Below the pieces are notes generated by a model. It did no database searches. It had not been told where the DNA came from and saw only the letters and a program-made list of their open reading frames with translations. This document shows positions 51,601 through 62,300 of a stretch of 64,000 bases of DNA, one piece after another; within the stretch, counting starts at the first letter, position 1; every line of letters starts with the position of its first letter. Origin of the DNA: Ancylostoma caninum (lineage: Eukaryota; Nematoda; Chromadorea; Rhabditida; Ancylostomatidae); NCBI GenBank assembly GCA_037903475.1, contig JBAJFG010000561.1, positions 62,001 through 126,000 on the forward strand. The letters are read 5' to 3'. The position numbers were made by a program, and so were the translations under genes.

Positions 51601-54600
51601 TTCTACTTCCACATTAATTACTAAGTCCAGCAATTTTGTTCTCTCAAAGTTTATTTACACTTATTACACGAAAAAATTTCAAAATATCCCTTTGCAAAAC
51701 AACTTTCGTTGCGCTTTCAGTCTATAAATTAACTAAACGCACATTTCCTCCTCCTTTCCACACATGTCATTCTTAATTCTGCAAGTGTTTTCCTGTGAGC
51801 CTAGGGGAATATCTGGTTAACCAATGAATTCTTAACAGTTCCATACGAAGACGTGGCGTAATCACGCAAACTCCATTATGAACCCCTCCAACTTGTTACC
51901 CTGTCGCACAGTTGTAGAACCTTCACTGTTTTAGAAGTACATGAGAACTCAAACTGATACTCAGTCGGCTTTTTCTCCTTATCGGTACGACAGGAAAATT
52001 TTGCAGAGTTCCTCTGGCTCGTCCAGCATGAAGCAAGGTGGAGCAAAATTATGGTAAAAACGCGCGCTTTGCCTTCCAAAAAGTAGTCCTTCCTTGAAGC
52101 GAAGCTAATTTGGAAGGTAGCCCTGAGCAATTCATCAAACGGACGCACAAATCACGCTTGATTTCGTGGCAGGATTTATGAAAGCTCTCGAAAAGGTCCT
52201 AGATTCCCGGTCACCAGGATTAGACGAGCTTTCTTTGAGGTACATGTGATAAGTCTAGCTACATATTTTAACGTTTACCTATGGAACGAGTTACTCGGAT
52301 TGAACACATCCACTTCATCCCGGAGAATTAGACCATTTTGAGAGGACATGTAGACCATGACCTCTCCCGATAGCGTTCATGAGTCTTGCCTCAGGACTGG
52401 AGGCAAGGAGAAATTTTTGAATCTATTGCTTCAAGGAGCACCACTCAATTGTTCAAATGCTCAATAATTTCTATAGTAGGGCTTAACATTACGGAAGACA
52501 TAGGCTTGCCGAGTAGCTAACCGGACTAGGATGTGGTTAAAAAAGCATCCTAGAAATCATGAATTGTACTGAAACCATAGACGCTTCACTATCTCCGACT
52601 TCGCTAATGTCTTTAGGTCAGAAATTAAGCATAAATCTTAAGACACTACTCCAAATTACGATAAAACTCTTTTCTTGCACCTTTTTCCTTGATACCGACT
52701 CCTCTTGACCTGTAGAGCACAAATCTAATAACTAAAGATATTTGTTGCACATACCTGGAAATTTCCGTCGTCTCCGTATTCCCTCTGGCTCGTGAAGTCA
52801 TCAGAAGGATAGCTGATGATCCCGGCGTCGATGGCCTCGTCAAGACTGCGATCAAAGCCATGCTTCACTGGCCGTGGTCTAGAAGTTGTCGTAACCTGTA
52901 ACTGTTTAATTTTCGCGGATTGCACAGCCTAAGAGTCCCCAGTGACTCACTTTTGGAGGAGCAGGAGCCGCAGTCGGGACCTCGTCGCTCAGCTGCTCCA
53001 ACGTGCTCTTCTCGCGGTGAACCTCTTGTATCACCATTTGCTGCTTCTCAAAAGCTTTTTCCTCCTCCGTCTGAACACCCTGGGCGATCCACAGTACTCG
53101 GGTGATAGGGGCCTGTGTCGTCGACGTCGTTGGAGGGCTCTCTGTGAGTTTCCAGGTGGACAAAGTGTGTGTAGAGTAGAAACTTTTCCGCGGAGCTGCC
53201 GTAGTTGTTGGCTGTTCGCTGGGCAGAATGAGTTGAATGACAGAGAGGATCGAGGAATCCTACAAATCATTCCAACTTAGGCCATTCTTGTTTACCAAAT
53301 TTACACAGTCTAACCTCTTTTTTCTCTTCCTCCACGTCCGTCACCACCGTTGTTTTCGGAGCAGCAGCGTAGGTTGTGTAGTTCAGCTCGTCCATCTCCC
53401 ACATCAGACGCGTCTCCTCTGATAGCCGTGTCGATGGCTGGAATAGAAAAACCATAAGAGACATGGATTCTCTTCATGAACTGATGCTTGACCTACCGTA
53501 GGCTTCCTAGAGGCGATATGCATTGGATAACCCCGGATTTGTCCTAGAAATCACACATAAGGTTATGCGACTACTAATAAAAGCAGCACTAACCTTGATT
53601 CGAGAAGCGTGGATCCTTTGGGTCGATCACCCCGTGCAAAAAGCTGCTCTGATGAGGTCGAGGAGTTGTGAACTGTGGAACTCCAGGAGAAGAGAACAAA
53701 TGACGAGGACTTTTCGTCTGCTCGCTGGTGCCTGGAGCCGTCACTTCTTAGGGCTCGTAGTCGAAGGGAGGAAGGAACGGGACGGGATTACCTGTACCAC
53801 CATGCTCATTTCCCTTGTTCTGCTTTCTCCTATGACCCTTTCGCTTCTTTGTGCTCTGCGCTGCCGTTGGCGGATGTGTGGTGGACTGCTCGAGCTTCTT
53901 CTTTTTCTTTTTTCCTTTACCTTTTCGCTTCTTTGGCTTCGCAGTGGATGGGTCAGCGCCTTCATTCTGAACAAAGATTGTTGTTTTCCTGGCTATCGAA
54001 AGAACCAGAAGAAAGGTGGTGACATAATGCTCGCACAGACTACTGACGATTCAGGAGGAAAAAGAAGGTTCCTCATATTTCCTTGGATTTCAAGAATAAG
54101 GCATCCATGCAAAAGCTCATTGTGGCAGAAAAACCAAGAGTATTTCAAGATCTAGAAATCCGAAGAGCATTCGGTGGTACCTCATTCGACTCACTGCAGG
54201 TACAGTGGTTTTTAATCTTTTCTTGAGAGAAGTAATGGGGGGAATCGAAGTCGTCAAGCTCAGAATCAAAGTGAATGATATGATGACACTTCGGCTGACT
54301 TAGTGCTGCCACAAAAGTCTCGAAAAATTTCACTCATTTTCAGCCCAGGGGATCATGAGACTCGATCACAAGAGTAAGGCCCATGTTGCATCGTGCCGTC
54401 ATTTTTGTGAGGTTATACATAGGTGGGTACACGGGCGCTACGGTACCTCGTCGAACTGTTCGGAACTCCGTACCGAGGGGGTGGTAGTCTATATCACGCT
54501 CTGAACGAGAAAGTTGAGTCACTTCGCGCCCTAACGATTTAAGTGCAGGGTTGCCTCGAGATTAGAGTCCGGGTTTGGAAGTAAGTGACAATTTTGGCAA

Positions 54601-57600
54601 GAAAATGGCGAAGGTTCTGGAATACTGTTGATAATTAGCATGTCTTGTGATTGTCATTAGGTTATATAGGTTTTTACTAGGATTATTGTAGGCGCACGAA
54701 TTTTTACATCACCTGGGTAAAATCTGGGTAAAAATTCGGAAGTTTTCGCGAGATACCGTATCTAATGCATGCCTATCGAAACGTTATAAAAATGACGTTA
54801 TAGTAGAGGATGGGAAAGAATTCCATGATTAGCACGTCAGATAACTTATCCTAGACGAGGTTTGTGGGAGAAATGTTATTTCTTTTCTCGAGAATTTTGA
54901 CGCAGGGGTAACCAAACCGGATGTCAATTAACCTTTTTGAGGAAAGTCCTGGTACTCGAAAATCCAAGCAGATGGTGGAGTAAAGTTTCCTGTGGATATA
55001 GCAAGCAATCTAGCGAGGAGAGAAACCCACCGGTACTCCTCTCGACATAATTTTCGATATGTACACTCTTGGTGGGGCGTCAATGTCGATCTCGACCACA
55101 TCCTCGTCGGCAGTCTGAAAAAAAGAACGAATCGATGGAGGAATTAATTCCAGAATCCAGGGCCATATTAGTTAACATCCGTGCGTGATTAATAGTGTTC
55201 CCCTGCTGCATGGACGAATTTTGCGAATGAATAATTGGTAAAGAGAGGGAATCTCCTGGCGTTCTGTTTGTGAAAGATCCCCAATCTTCCCATCCGCGTT
55301 CTTTCATGAATCATTGCACAAGGAATGCAAATTTGCCCACCACATCGCTCATCGGCTCCACTCGATTACGGATCGTCTTCATGCGTAGCGTGTCACCGTC
55401 CACAGGCAGCAGTTGTGTGTTGGTCAGTGTGACCACCGTTGTCGGGACGCCCTAAAGATTTAGTTTTCTCTCTGTTTTTTTTTGTTTTCGTGCTTCTTAA
55501 GTGCATTCAGTCGACTGGACGACAACTAATGTCTGCCGTGATCCAATCGTTTCGCATTTCTTCGTAAATGTACCTGCAAATTAGCGAAGGACTTCTTTCT
55601 TTCTCGCCGCGGCTTCATCCGAGGGTCCGAGCCGAAGATTTCCAGCGTTCTGGAGAGAGGATGAATTGGCTTGAGTCACCGATTTATGACGATTAGTCTG
55701 ATTTTATCCTTCTTCTTAATACCAGAAACAGTTTCGCCCAGTTTCGGGAAGTGAGAACCAAGATCAAAAGGTCAACTAGAATATCTTGTGGCAAGTTTCT
55801 AACACAGTTCCAGACGTGCGGCCTCGAAAATTCCAAAAACACAGGATTGTTGAATGTGCTAAATACGAATACCGCAGCCGTTTCGCACGAGGAACTCAGT
55901 TTTGTTTAGACAGGTGATGGTAGATACAGTATCTGATGAAATTGTCTCGAATTTTTCATACGCAGTTTATTGGGGTGCTGAACAGCACATCGTACTCATG
56001 TTGTACCGCGACCTTATTTTGGTCGAGGTAAATTTCAACAGCGGCATGAAAATGACAGTGACATGCAAAAGGATGTTGATAGTAGCAGCGTTCGAAGTTC
56101 GCATTAACCCATTTGCATTCCCTATTGGAAAATTGGGAGGGATTTGTGAGATGATGTATCTATAGAAGCATGCCTGCTCTAGTCGTGCAGTGGGTTATTA
56201 CGATACAAAATGGATATAGCATTCGTGTTCATTACCTCGAATAGTTTAGGCATGGCCCTTATGCAAATTTTCAATAAATTCTCTAATAAATATCTCGCAC
56301 TTCTTTGTGCCCCAGCTGTGTGTGTGGGAATAGCGTCGTACGTTCGTTTATATGTTGGCCGCCCTTCAGTCGTAAATCAGTAATTGCATAAACACTGAGC
56401 AGATTCTGTGAAAATATAGCTACTCAGGAAGTAAGGAAGTGTTAACGCTTTGCTTCATGGAAATGCAGAAGTTTTCTTCCAGCTTTGTGGCCACTTTAGA
56501 AGTCATAAGATCGCTTCAGCTTTGCCGTAGCACTACAGGTGAAAAATTCTGACCAGGACCTCAATAGGGGCAGGGAGCAGAGCTTACAATATATTGGGAA
56601 CCATGTGGTATAGCACACGTAATACAACTCAACGTATACGTAAGTACGCGTCCCATCTTCTACTGCAACCTACCTTTTCACACGACGATGGTGCTCTTCG
56701 TCGAAGTAGTTGACGGCGGGCGGGTCGGAGGAGTAGACGGGTATTCTTAACACCTCCACTGATCGCCTCCTTAGTATTTCATCTCCCAGAGACGCAGAAA
56801 TGAATGAGCATCGGAGGTCGAAGAAGTAGTATTCTGAAAATTAAGAGTTGTAGTAATTTTCTACAAACTCTGGTTGTCTTTAAAATACATCACTTTAAAT
56901 CGCTTAACAAAAGCGCGAAATCTACGTTTATTGACATTACCCGCTAATGATGAAACTCCTACTCCCTACAGAAGTTCTGCATGTCCCATAAACTGTAATA
57001 CTTTATGACCTTCCCTCCGTTTTGAAATGTAGAGTCCTTGTAGGAAACCCCTAAGCATAAAGTTGCGATTTTCTTCTAGGTTCTGCTTCCTTGCCCACCA
57101 TGCTATGACCACATGCCTTTCCGCATTCTTTTTCCCTACCTCTCTCCAAATCCCTTCTGGTGCAACGGACCGTGCAGCAGAAATATGTAGACACATGTTC
57201 TCGCTTTCGCAGTTGCCGAATTTCGTGAAGCATACAATCATCAGAAAAACGGTGCACAAGCAAGAAATGACGAAATAAGTGATGTCATGCTAGTCGGGAG
57301 CGACTGCTTGGACTATGTATCTGGCTGAGATTTAGCGGTAAGCAAGGAAGAGAAAGCAACAAAGAAATTGAGGTTTTTGAAGAGATTTCACGACGTTGCA
57401 AGTCTAATCTGGACTCCAGTGCTTGCAAACGCAGATGAGCAACATCTGCTGTTGCAAGCATTGGAGCATCTTCGCACAAGTTTCTTCTGGGACTGCCATT
57501 TTCCTCAAAGACTTCGGCACTGTGCCAGATATTAAACACATGTTGCCAGCAACGTATGCAATAAAAGAAAACCACTGCCATCATCACTATTTGTTCACCT

Positions 57601-58993
57601 TGATTTTATGAGAGAATTTCTGTGAAAGTTTTGGCCAAAGTGCTGTCATCGTGCACTCATAGGCGCATCTTTCATCTCTTATTAAAGTTTGTTCCAACGC
57701 CAATTACCTATGGAGCATTACGAGGAAGACTGGGGGAAGAAAGTGGGGATAATAACAAACGTTTCTTCATCTATTTATCAAGAAAACTATAACAGTAAAA
57801 AATACGAATCCATCTCTTGTTTGTAAATCGCCAGAGAGCCATGCCTTAGTTTTTTATTCTTCTTCCACATTTTTCCATCCCATCATTTTCGATCTACGCT
57901 ATGTTTAGCTGCGGACATGCGGTAAGTTTGGAACATTGTACAGGGCCATCCAATGATTTTTGCATCACAGGATATAGCCTGTCTGTTCTGCCGCGCCGCA
58001 CGTCTCACGCGACGCGGCAAATCAGCTGGACGTTGTCGTTGTCGGGCAGTATTCTCCACCGTTTTCTTTGCTTTCATCCCAAATGTTTGGGTGATAGCAT
58101 AAGCAAAACACCATTACTGCAAACGACAACGCCAGCACCCAGCTGGTCTGCCGCATCGCATAGGTGGCGCGGCGCGGCAAACCAGACTGGTGGTACTCTG
58201 TGCTGCAAGTGTGGTTGTCCGACACTATAGGTTACACAGCTGCGCCTATAGAGACATCAATTTCCTTCATTCATTTATCCGCTATGCTACTGAAAAATGG
58301 ACGCTTATTAGTACGTTAATTTCTCACGTTATAACGCAGGCTCTGGTATAGACTCCACGACCCGTGGGCTTTCTGTCCCGAAGTGATGGACTAGGAAGTC
58401 CCAAGGAACATGGTTCTAATGTCTTGGTCAAATTTCAGACCAATTTCAGACCATATTAGTGCTGTTAGGAGTGAATTCCCGTATCCTGTAGATATATCTC
58501 TACGTAGAAAGATTTCATTGGAGCTGCCCTTGAGGGAAGGTTTTCCGCACCCTCGCGAAATGTTGAAGAGGTACAGTTATCCAGAATAGACACTGGATAA
58601 ATGTACAGTTACGTACCTCGAACGAGCCATGCACAGAGCATCGACGATTTGATCAGCACAATGAAAGTGAGCAGAAGACGGACTGGACATCCCAGGTAGC
58701 GCTCGGATTTCCTGTGAAAAATGAAGTATAGTCTTCCAGAGGAGTATTTCAGTTTTCAATGACTCTTTTAGGAACTTATAGTGTCTCGCTCGTCTTGTCT
58801 AATTCTGTTTGTCTTGCGTGAAAGTATCATTTAATAGAATTGAAAAAAAAAAACAGTAGCAGCTAATGAGGAAGGGCCACTCTCCGTCATTCCTTAGCGT
58901 CTCCCACCTGGCATGTCCGCGTAGAATCGCTCCGGCTCTCATGTCGATCAGCTGCTGCTTCCCGACGGGAGTCGTTGGCAGTGAGGACGACAT
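48620..58993 (-). CDS. Unrecognised multi-pass membrane protein with mucin-like domain
   Basis: Twenty exons join in phase to give 902 residues: 58993-58908, 58711-58617, 56833-56674, 55649-55574, 55451-55341, 55114-55027, 54530-54370, 54318-54181, 53966-53792, 53746-53594, 53543-53497, 53437-53315, 53259-52951, 52895-52755, 51357-51173, 50571-50474, 50171-49978, 49739-49634, 49177-49056, 48760-48620. Residues 39-59 (RLLLTFIVLIKSSMLCAWLV) form a signal anchor. A large soluble part follows, with a Lys-rich run (KKRKGKGKKKKKK) near 320-335 and Thr/Pro stretches (PTTTAAPRK, PPTTSTTQAP, TTTSRPRP) that suit O-glycosylation, plus Asn sequons NLT, NYT and NGS. A membrane bundle spans about 640-715 (LWCVCQLMTLFPYLIGVCVA, HLVLDILLLVIGFVY, IVFSIVLYVLIG, LFEWILFALVLG), then a 100-residue loop, a last membrane segment near 817-832 (AVLLLYACLAVISLRCC) and a basic cytosolic tail. 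No family recognised. Least sure junctions: end of exon 5, the 51-base intron 7 and exon 18's donor. It could conceivably be two genes. Confidence 0.75.
57950..58218. repeat. Long foldback (hairpin) element
   Basis: The sequence left of about 58084 matches the reverse complement of the sequence to its right over roughly 130 bases per arm, with almost no loop. Clear matched patches are GCCGCGCCGC with GCCGCGCCGC, GCGACGCGGCAAATCAGCTGG with GCGATGCGGCAGACCAGCTGG, GTTGTCGTT, and the central TCCCAAATG/TTTGGG. It lies in intron 2 of the membrane-protein gene and would form a strong RNA hairpin if transcribed. It is probably a foldback-type MITE; no target duplication was resolved. Confidence 0.75.
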
Positions 58994-59024
58994 CTCCAGG
59001 CTGCAGTTCACATGTTAGAGCTAT

Positions 59025-59028
59025 TCTG
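59025..59028 (-). promoter_or_regulatory. Candidate 5' acceptor of the membrane-protein gene
   Basis: On the minus strand AAGTTTTTCAG precedes 59025, 32 bases before the start ATG at 58993-58991. An upstream in-frame TAA (CTAACATG) lies between acceptor and ATG, which fixes this ATG as the first usable start. A spliced-leader site or a 5' UTR intron are both possible. Confidence 0.4.
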
Positions 59029-59228
59029 AAAAACTTATTAGGTTTAAACGGACACTCGATTGTGCTGGATTTAGCACTGGCTCGTTAGATAGGCGGATCG
59101 AGTTAGAATCAGCGAGTCACAAGAAGAGGACAGTGATTAGTTTATGGATGGAGCCAGAGTGCAGTCGTTTTTCTGCTCGAACATGTGGCTGATTAGCACT
59201 AGTCTTCTTTTTAGGGAGTAGATGGTAC

Positions 59229-59476
59229 CAGTGGCCGACGCAGAAAGTGGGCGGGAGGGAAGGGGGGGCGTGCTCCGCCGTTTGGTTACCAGAAAATAAA
59301 ATTAATAAAAGTAATAAATACAACAATAAATAATAAATAAAAATTATATTAAAAATAATAATAAATATAAACAATTAAAGTAAACTAATCCAAAATTTCA
59401 CTTGTATTGTAAAGTAATTTCAAAAATTTGCTGACCCATTCTCGGGGGGGGGGCTCCCCCCCTGCATCCGCCACTG
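59229..59476. mobile_element. hAT-type MITE with 8-bp target duplication
   Basis: The element is 248 bp. It begins CAGTGGCCGACGCAG and ends with the inverted partner CAGTGGCGGATGCAG (15 bp, two mismatches). It is flanked on both sides by the same eight bases, GATGGTAC (59221-59228 and 59477-59484), the target duplication length of hAT transposons. The sub-terminal parts are G/C-rich and the middle is almost pure A/T. It has no coding capacity. Confidence 0.9.
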
Positions 59477-59805
59477 GATGGTACAGAAATGAAGATTGTG
59501 CGCAAGAAAAAGAGAAAGCGGTGAAAAATAAGGAATGAAGAAGGAATGAGAAGGAAAACCGGCATACATGTGCTTCCTACTTAGGTCTTCCTCGACTTTT
59601 TTCGTTACAGATGAATGAATTAACAACTGGAATGACCAAAAAGAACTCTGGGTAAACCACTTGATGAAAAAATCCTTCAGAGCCCTCTTGTCCAGTTTAA
59701 CTTTCATTTCTCTCTTCGATGTTTACGTTTTTTACATGCCTAGGAATTTTTATCTTCTCTGTCGAGATGGTGCAATAGGTTTAGCACGCGTCATTGGTCG
59801 TTCAG

Positions 59806-59848
<43 letters not shown>

Positions 59849-59851
59849 ATA
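59806..59851. repeat. (AAAT)n microsatellite
   Basis: About eleven uninterrupted AAAT units. Confidence 0.95.
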
Positions 59852-61344
59852 GACAAATATATGTGACCAAGGCGAACAAATTGGTTGAGTAGCAGCTCCT
59901 GGAATGGTTCGTTAAAATGGAGTCAGTCCTAATAAGGAAGCACAGTGCAGATTCTCAGAGAGTGCTGAACCTGAAAGAGGCCTGGAGAATGAAGGAGTTG
60001 CGCTTGTTGGGAGACTGATGAATATTTTAGAGTTTGCCCGCTCGTCCAAGGTGAGGCGGCGGGAAACGCATTGAAAAAGAAGGAAAAAGAACAATCCGAG
60101 GACTTCGAGCCTTTTCCGCAAAAGCAAAACTCCTCAATTGGGCGCTCAAACGAGATTTTGTGGACCTCCATGCCCTTGTCTTTCTGAAGAAACAGCCGCA
60201 AAGTCGCTCGAATGTCAGTCGAGGCGTTCGCTTATGGCTTGGCTCAGAAAAACAGCGCTACAAACGCTCTTTGACATAAACATAGCGAGAATAGCTGGCC
60301 ACATTTCGGCGACAGCGTTTACGGAAAAGAAAAACGGACGGACACTTCCACATAAAGCAATGGCCATGGCTGAGGCTGTGGCTGCTAATCCTCATGTACG
60401 AAACGCTGCTTCCCAGTAGTTTATGCAATTATGTAAATGAGATGCTCAGGATTTTTTTCAGGAATAATTTATCTCGATAGGGCGTTCCGTATAAGGAATG
60501 AGCGTGCTGAATTTCACTGAAAACAATGTTCAGAGTGAAATGTCTCGAAGTTCCTAGGAATGCCTCTGCCCTCAGCCTCAGTACTTTCAATGTTGAAAGA
60601 GTTAGTTGTTGCCTCTTGTGAATTCTGATACTTGGACCATGCCATCTTGTTTTTACCAGGCTAACATTCTTGAAAAATTGTCAAAAACCTTTTTTAGATT
60701 GTAGAGTTCGGAAATAACGGCTCAAATGGTGAACGCAAGAGAGGGTTGGTGGGAGCATGGGGGAAGGGCAAGGGAATGCTATTGCAGACAAGAATTTTGT
60801 ATGAAATCATTTTCAATACCATATCATTATTATTATTACCAGTCTGGCCGTCCGGCTAACGCCGGACTTCCAGACTTCTATTGATTCTCGCTTCGCTCGC
60901 ATACTGCACGTTGAAAGCAAACATAAAAGTGTAAATGGATTGATAAAATCTGCATCCTTCCACGCAGTTCTATCGCTCTCCTAAGAAACCCTTCATACCG
61001 TAGGTGGTAGCTTTCTCCCATATGAACGAAGTTATTCTCTTCCATATGAGCGAAGTTAGGGGTCTGAAGAACTGAGTGCAACCAATTCAGTGCAAATGTT
61101 ATCTTGAATTGATTTAGGCTCAACTGGTTGTTGTGGTAATTCAAGTGATAAGGGTCCACCGGTGTATATAAACGGAAATGAAGGAGTGGTTCATTCAGAA
61201 GCAAACGGAATGGGAAGAGAACACGATTCTGAAAGGAAACAATGTACAGCTAGGTGATTAAGGTAGGAGGGTCTGCCGAAACAGCGTAAGCGTACCCCTC
61301 ATACAGAAATAGACCCGACTAGCGAATTCCTATTATTTGTGCAA

Positions 61345-62095
61345 GCCGGCGCACCCTTATCACACCGTTTGACCCGACTCCAGGCGTTTCCCCATCTTTG
61401 GACGCCGGCGCACCCTTATCACACCGTTGGACCCGACTCCAGGCGTTTCCCCACTTTTGCACGCCGGCGCACCCTTATGACACCGTTGGACCTGACTCCA
61501 GGCGTTTCCCCACTCTTGGACCCCGGCGCACCCTTATCACAGTGGTGGACCCGTCTCCACCTTTGGGCGCCGGCGCAGCCTTATCACAGTAATGGACCCG
61601 TCCCCTCCCCCCCACTTTGGGCGCCGGCGCAGCCTTATCACAGTGGTGGACCCGACTCCAGGCGTTTCCCCACTTTTGCACGCCGGCGCACCCTTATCAC
61701 ACCGTTGGACCCGACTCCAGGCGTTTTCCCACTTTTGCACGCCGGCGCACCCTTATGACACCGTTGGACCTGACTCCAGGTGTTTCCCCACTCTTGGACG
61801 CCGGCGCACCCTTATCACAGTGGTGGACCCGTCTACCCCCACTTTGGGCACCGGCGCAGCCTTATCACATCGTTGGACCCGACTCCAGGCGTTTCCCCAC
61901 TTTTGCACGCCGGCGCACCCTTATCACATCGTTGGACCCGACTCCAGGCGTTTCCCCACTTTTGCACGCCGGCGCACCCTTATGACACCGTTGGACCTGA
62001 CTCCAGGCGTTTCCCCACTTTGGGCACCGGCGCAGCCTTATCACAGTGATGGACCCGTCTCCCCCCACTTTGGGCGCCGGCGCAGCCCTTCTCCA
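61345..62095. repeat. Minisatellite of 14 units in two alternating types
   Basis: Units start at the sequence GCCGGCGCA (or a one-base variant) at 61345, 61404, 61463, 61522, 61569, 61623, 61682, 61741, 61800, 61850, 61909, 61968, 62026 and 62076. Most units are 59 bp and carry ACTCCAGGCGTTTCCCCAC; shorter units of 47-54 bp carry a GTGGTGGACCCGTCTCC-type core with a CCACTTTGGGC end. The unit is free of stops in several frames on both strands, so frames up to 197 codons appear; the 59-bp period makes the frame rotate and they are very unlikely to be protein. Confidence 0.95.
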
Positions 62096-62255
62096 TGGAC
62101 TCCATTGACGGACCCGTTGTACACCATCCGACCTTCCGTTCGATCTCATCCCTACCCCACTCCACCACACCACACCCGTTCCTAGCCTTTTATATGATCT
62201 CACAATCACGATCATTGACCAATCGTAGAATTTCGTAACGGTCTGACACACATTA

Positions 62256-62300
62256 TTACATACTTACATACTTACATACTTACATACTTACATACATACA
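62256..62300. repeat. (TTACATAC)n tandem repeat
   Basis: About five units of the octamer TTACATAC, ending in CATACATACA. Confidence 0.9.

Noticed and set aside
51876..52260. Degenerate frame with FMKALEKVLDSRSPGLDELS, possibly reverse transcriptase
   Set aside because: Too short and interrupted by stops, with no catalytic motif, so it cannot be told from chance.
61339..62251. Open frames of 60-197 codons on both strands
   Set aside because: They are by-products of the stop-free 59-bp minisatellite unit, whose frame shifts with every copy; no start context, splice sites or domain.
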